From contig JAEDNQ010000128.1 in the NCBI GenBank assembly GCA_016302435.1, positions 1-6,360 of the forward strand: a DNA stretch of 6,360 nt. The letters run 5' to 3'. Numbering within the stretch: the stretch's first letter is position 1; every line of letters starts with the position of its first letter. A program made the translations under genes and the position numbers. Shown here in pieces: positions 6,229 to 6,360 of the stretch. A model generated the notes under the pieces. That model saw only the letters and a program-made list of their open reading frames with translations. It did not search any database and was not told where the DNA came from. This stretch comes from Bacteroidaceae bacterium. Lineage in GTDB: Bacteria > Bacteroidota > Bacteroidia > Bacteroidales > Bacteroidaceae.

Positions 6229-6281
6229 ATGAAGGTCTTCATGATAAGCTTTAGCGCTGCTATTGCAGGGCTAAGCTAATC
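6229..6281 (-). promoter_or_regulatory. Structured 5' leader of the MFS gene (two hairpins)
   Basis: ATGAAG-GT-CTTCAT (6229-6242) is a 6-bp stem with a 2-nt centre. Next to it is a longer stem: AGCTTTAGC (6247-6255) pairs with GCTAAGCT (6270-6277) with one bulge, and CTGC (6257-6260) pairs with GCAG (6265-6268) around TATT. GAT (6243-6245) and ATC (6279-6281) can add three more pairs. Both lie between the candidate promoter and the ATG. Neither has a T-run, so an intrinsic attenuator is not indicated. I recognise no known riboswitch class. Confidence 0.4.
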
Positions 6282-6324
6282 GTGAGCACCATCATACGCT
6301 TATGTCATAAATATATTTTTCATG

Positions 6325-6332
6325 CAAAGTTA
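6325..6332 (-). promoter_or_regulatory. Candidate -7 box of the MFS gene
   Basis: The minus strand reads TAACTTTG here, a match to the Bacteroidetes TAnnTTTG consensus. No clean TTTG is seen at -33; the region about 19 bp upstream reads TGTTCGG, a poor match. The predicted start, near 6318, gives a leader of about 108 nt containing two stem-loops. The transporter is therefore probably transcribed from here rather than only by read-through. Confidence 0.55.
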
Positions 6333-6360
6333 CGCAATATTTTCCGAACAGGAGGGAGAG

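Noticed and set aside
6282..6290. GTGAGCACC shared with the terminator stem at 983-991
   Set aside because: A 9-bp match without shared flanks or structure is compatible with chance in 6.4 kb.

Overview
The window looks like a chromosomal segment of a gut- or oral-type Bacteroidales bacterium, most likely Prevotellaceae. Three things point there: TAnnTTTG-type -7 promoter boxes, genes without Shine-Dalgarno sequences, and the gene content (secreted GH97 and GH43 enzymes, plus a GCCCTTACAGGGC-type dispersed repeat that I recall from many Bacteroidetes genomes). The genus is an inference, since no rRNA or marker gene is present.

Layout: bases 16-936 (+) encode a tRNA-dihydrouridine synthase. 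It converges on a GH97 glycosidase (1048-2883, -), and a strong hairpin terminator (959-997) lies in the gap. A GH43 glycosidase with a C-terminal CBM6-like domain (3005-4507, -) lies upstream of GH97 in the same direction. The 121 bp between them hold a hairpin and a T-run. The 521 bp between GH43 and the next gene contain no gene but are rich in structure: a likely GH43 promoter with palindromes, a ~199-bp imperfect-palindrome element with terminal inverted repeats and possible 5-bp target duplications (MITE-like), and a REP-like doublet of two identical 22-nt units exactly 80 bp apart. A 12-TM major facilitator transporter (5029-6210, -) follows, with a ~110-nt leader that can form two hairpins.

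How they may work together: GH43 and GH97 both carry signal peptides and are probably periplasmic or outer-envelope enzymes. GH43 would trim arabinose or xylose from hemicellulose or pectin fragments. GH97 shows the aspartate-nucleophile pattern of the retaining branch, so it would release alpha-galactose. They could act in turn on decorated oligosaccharides. No SusC/SusD pair, regulator or kinase is visible, so this is at most a fragment of a polysaccharide-utilisation locus or a pair of orphan CAZymes. The transporter has its own promoter and is separated from the enzymes by repeats, so a functional link is not established. The dihydrouridine synthase is housekeeping.

I see no clearly new multi-gene system. 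The most unusual material is non-coding: the MITE-like element, the REP doublet beside it, and the structured leaders.
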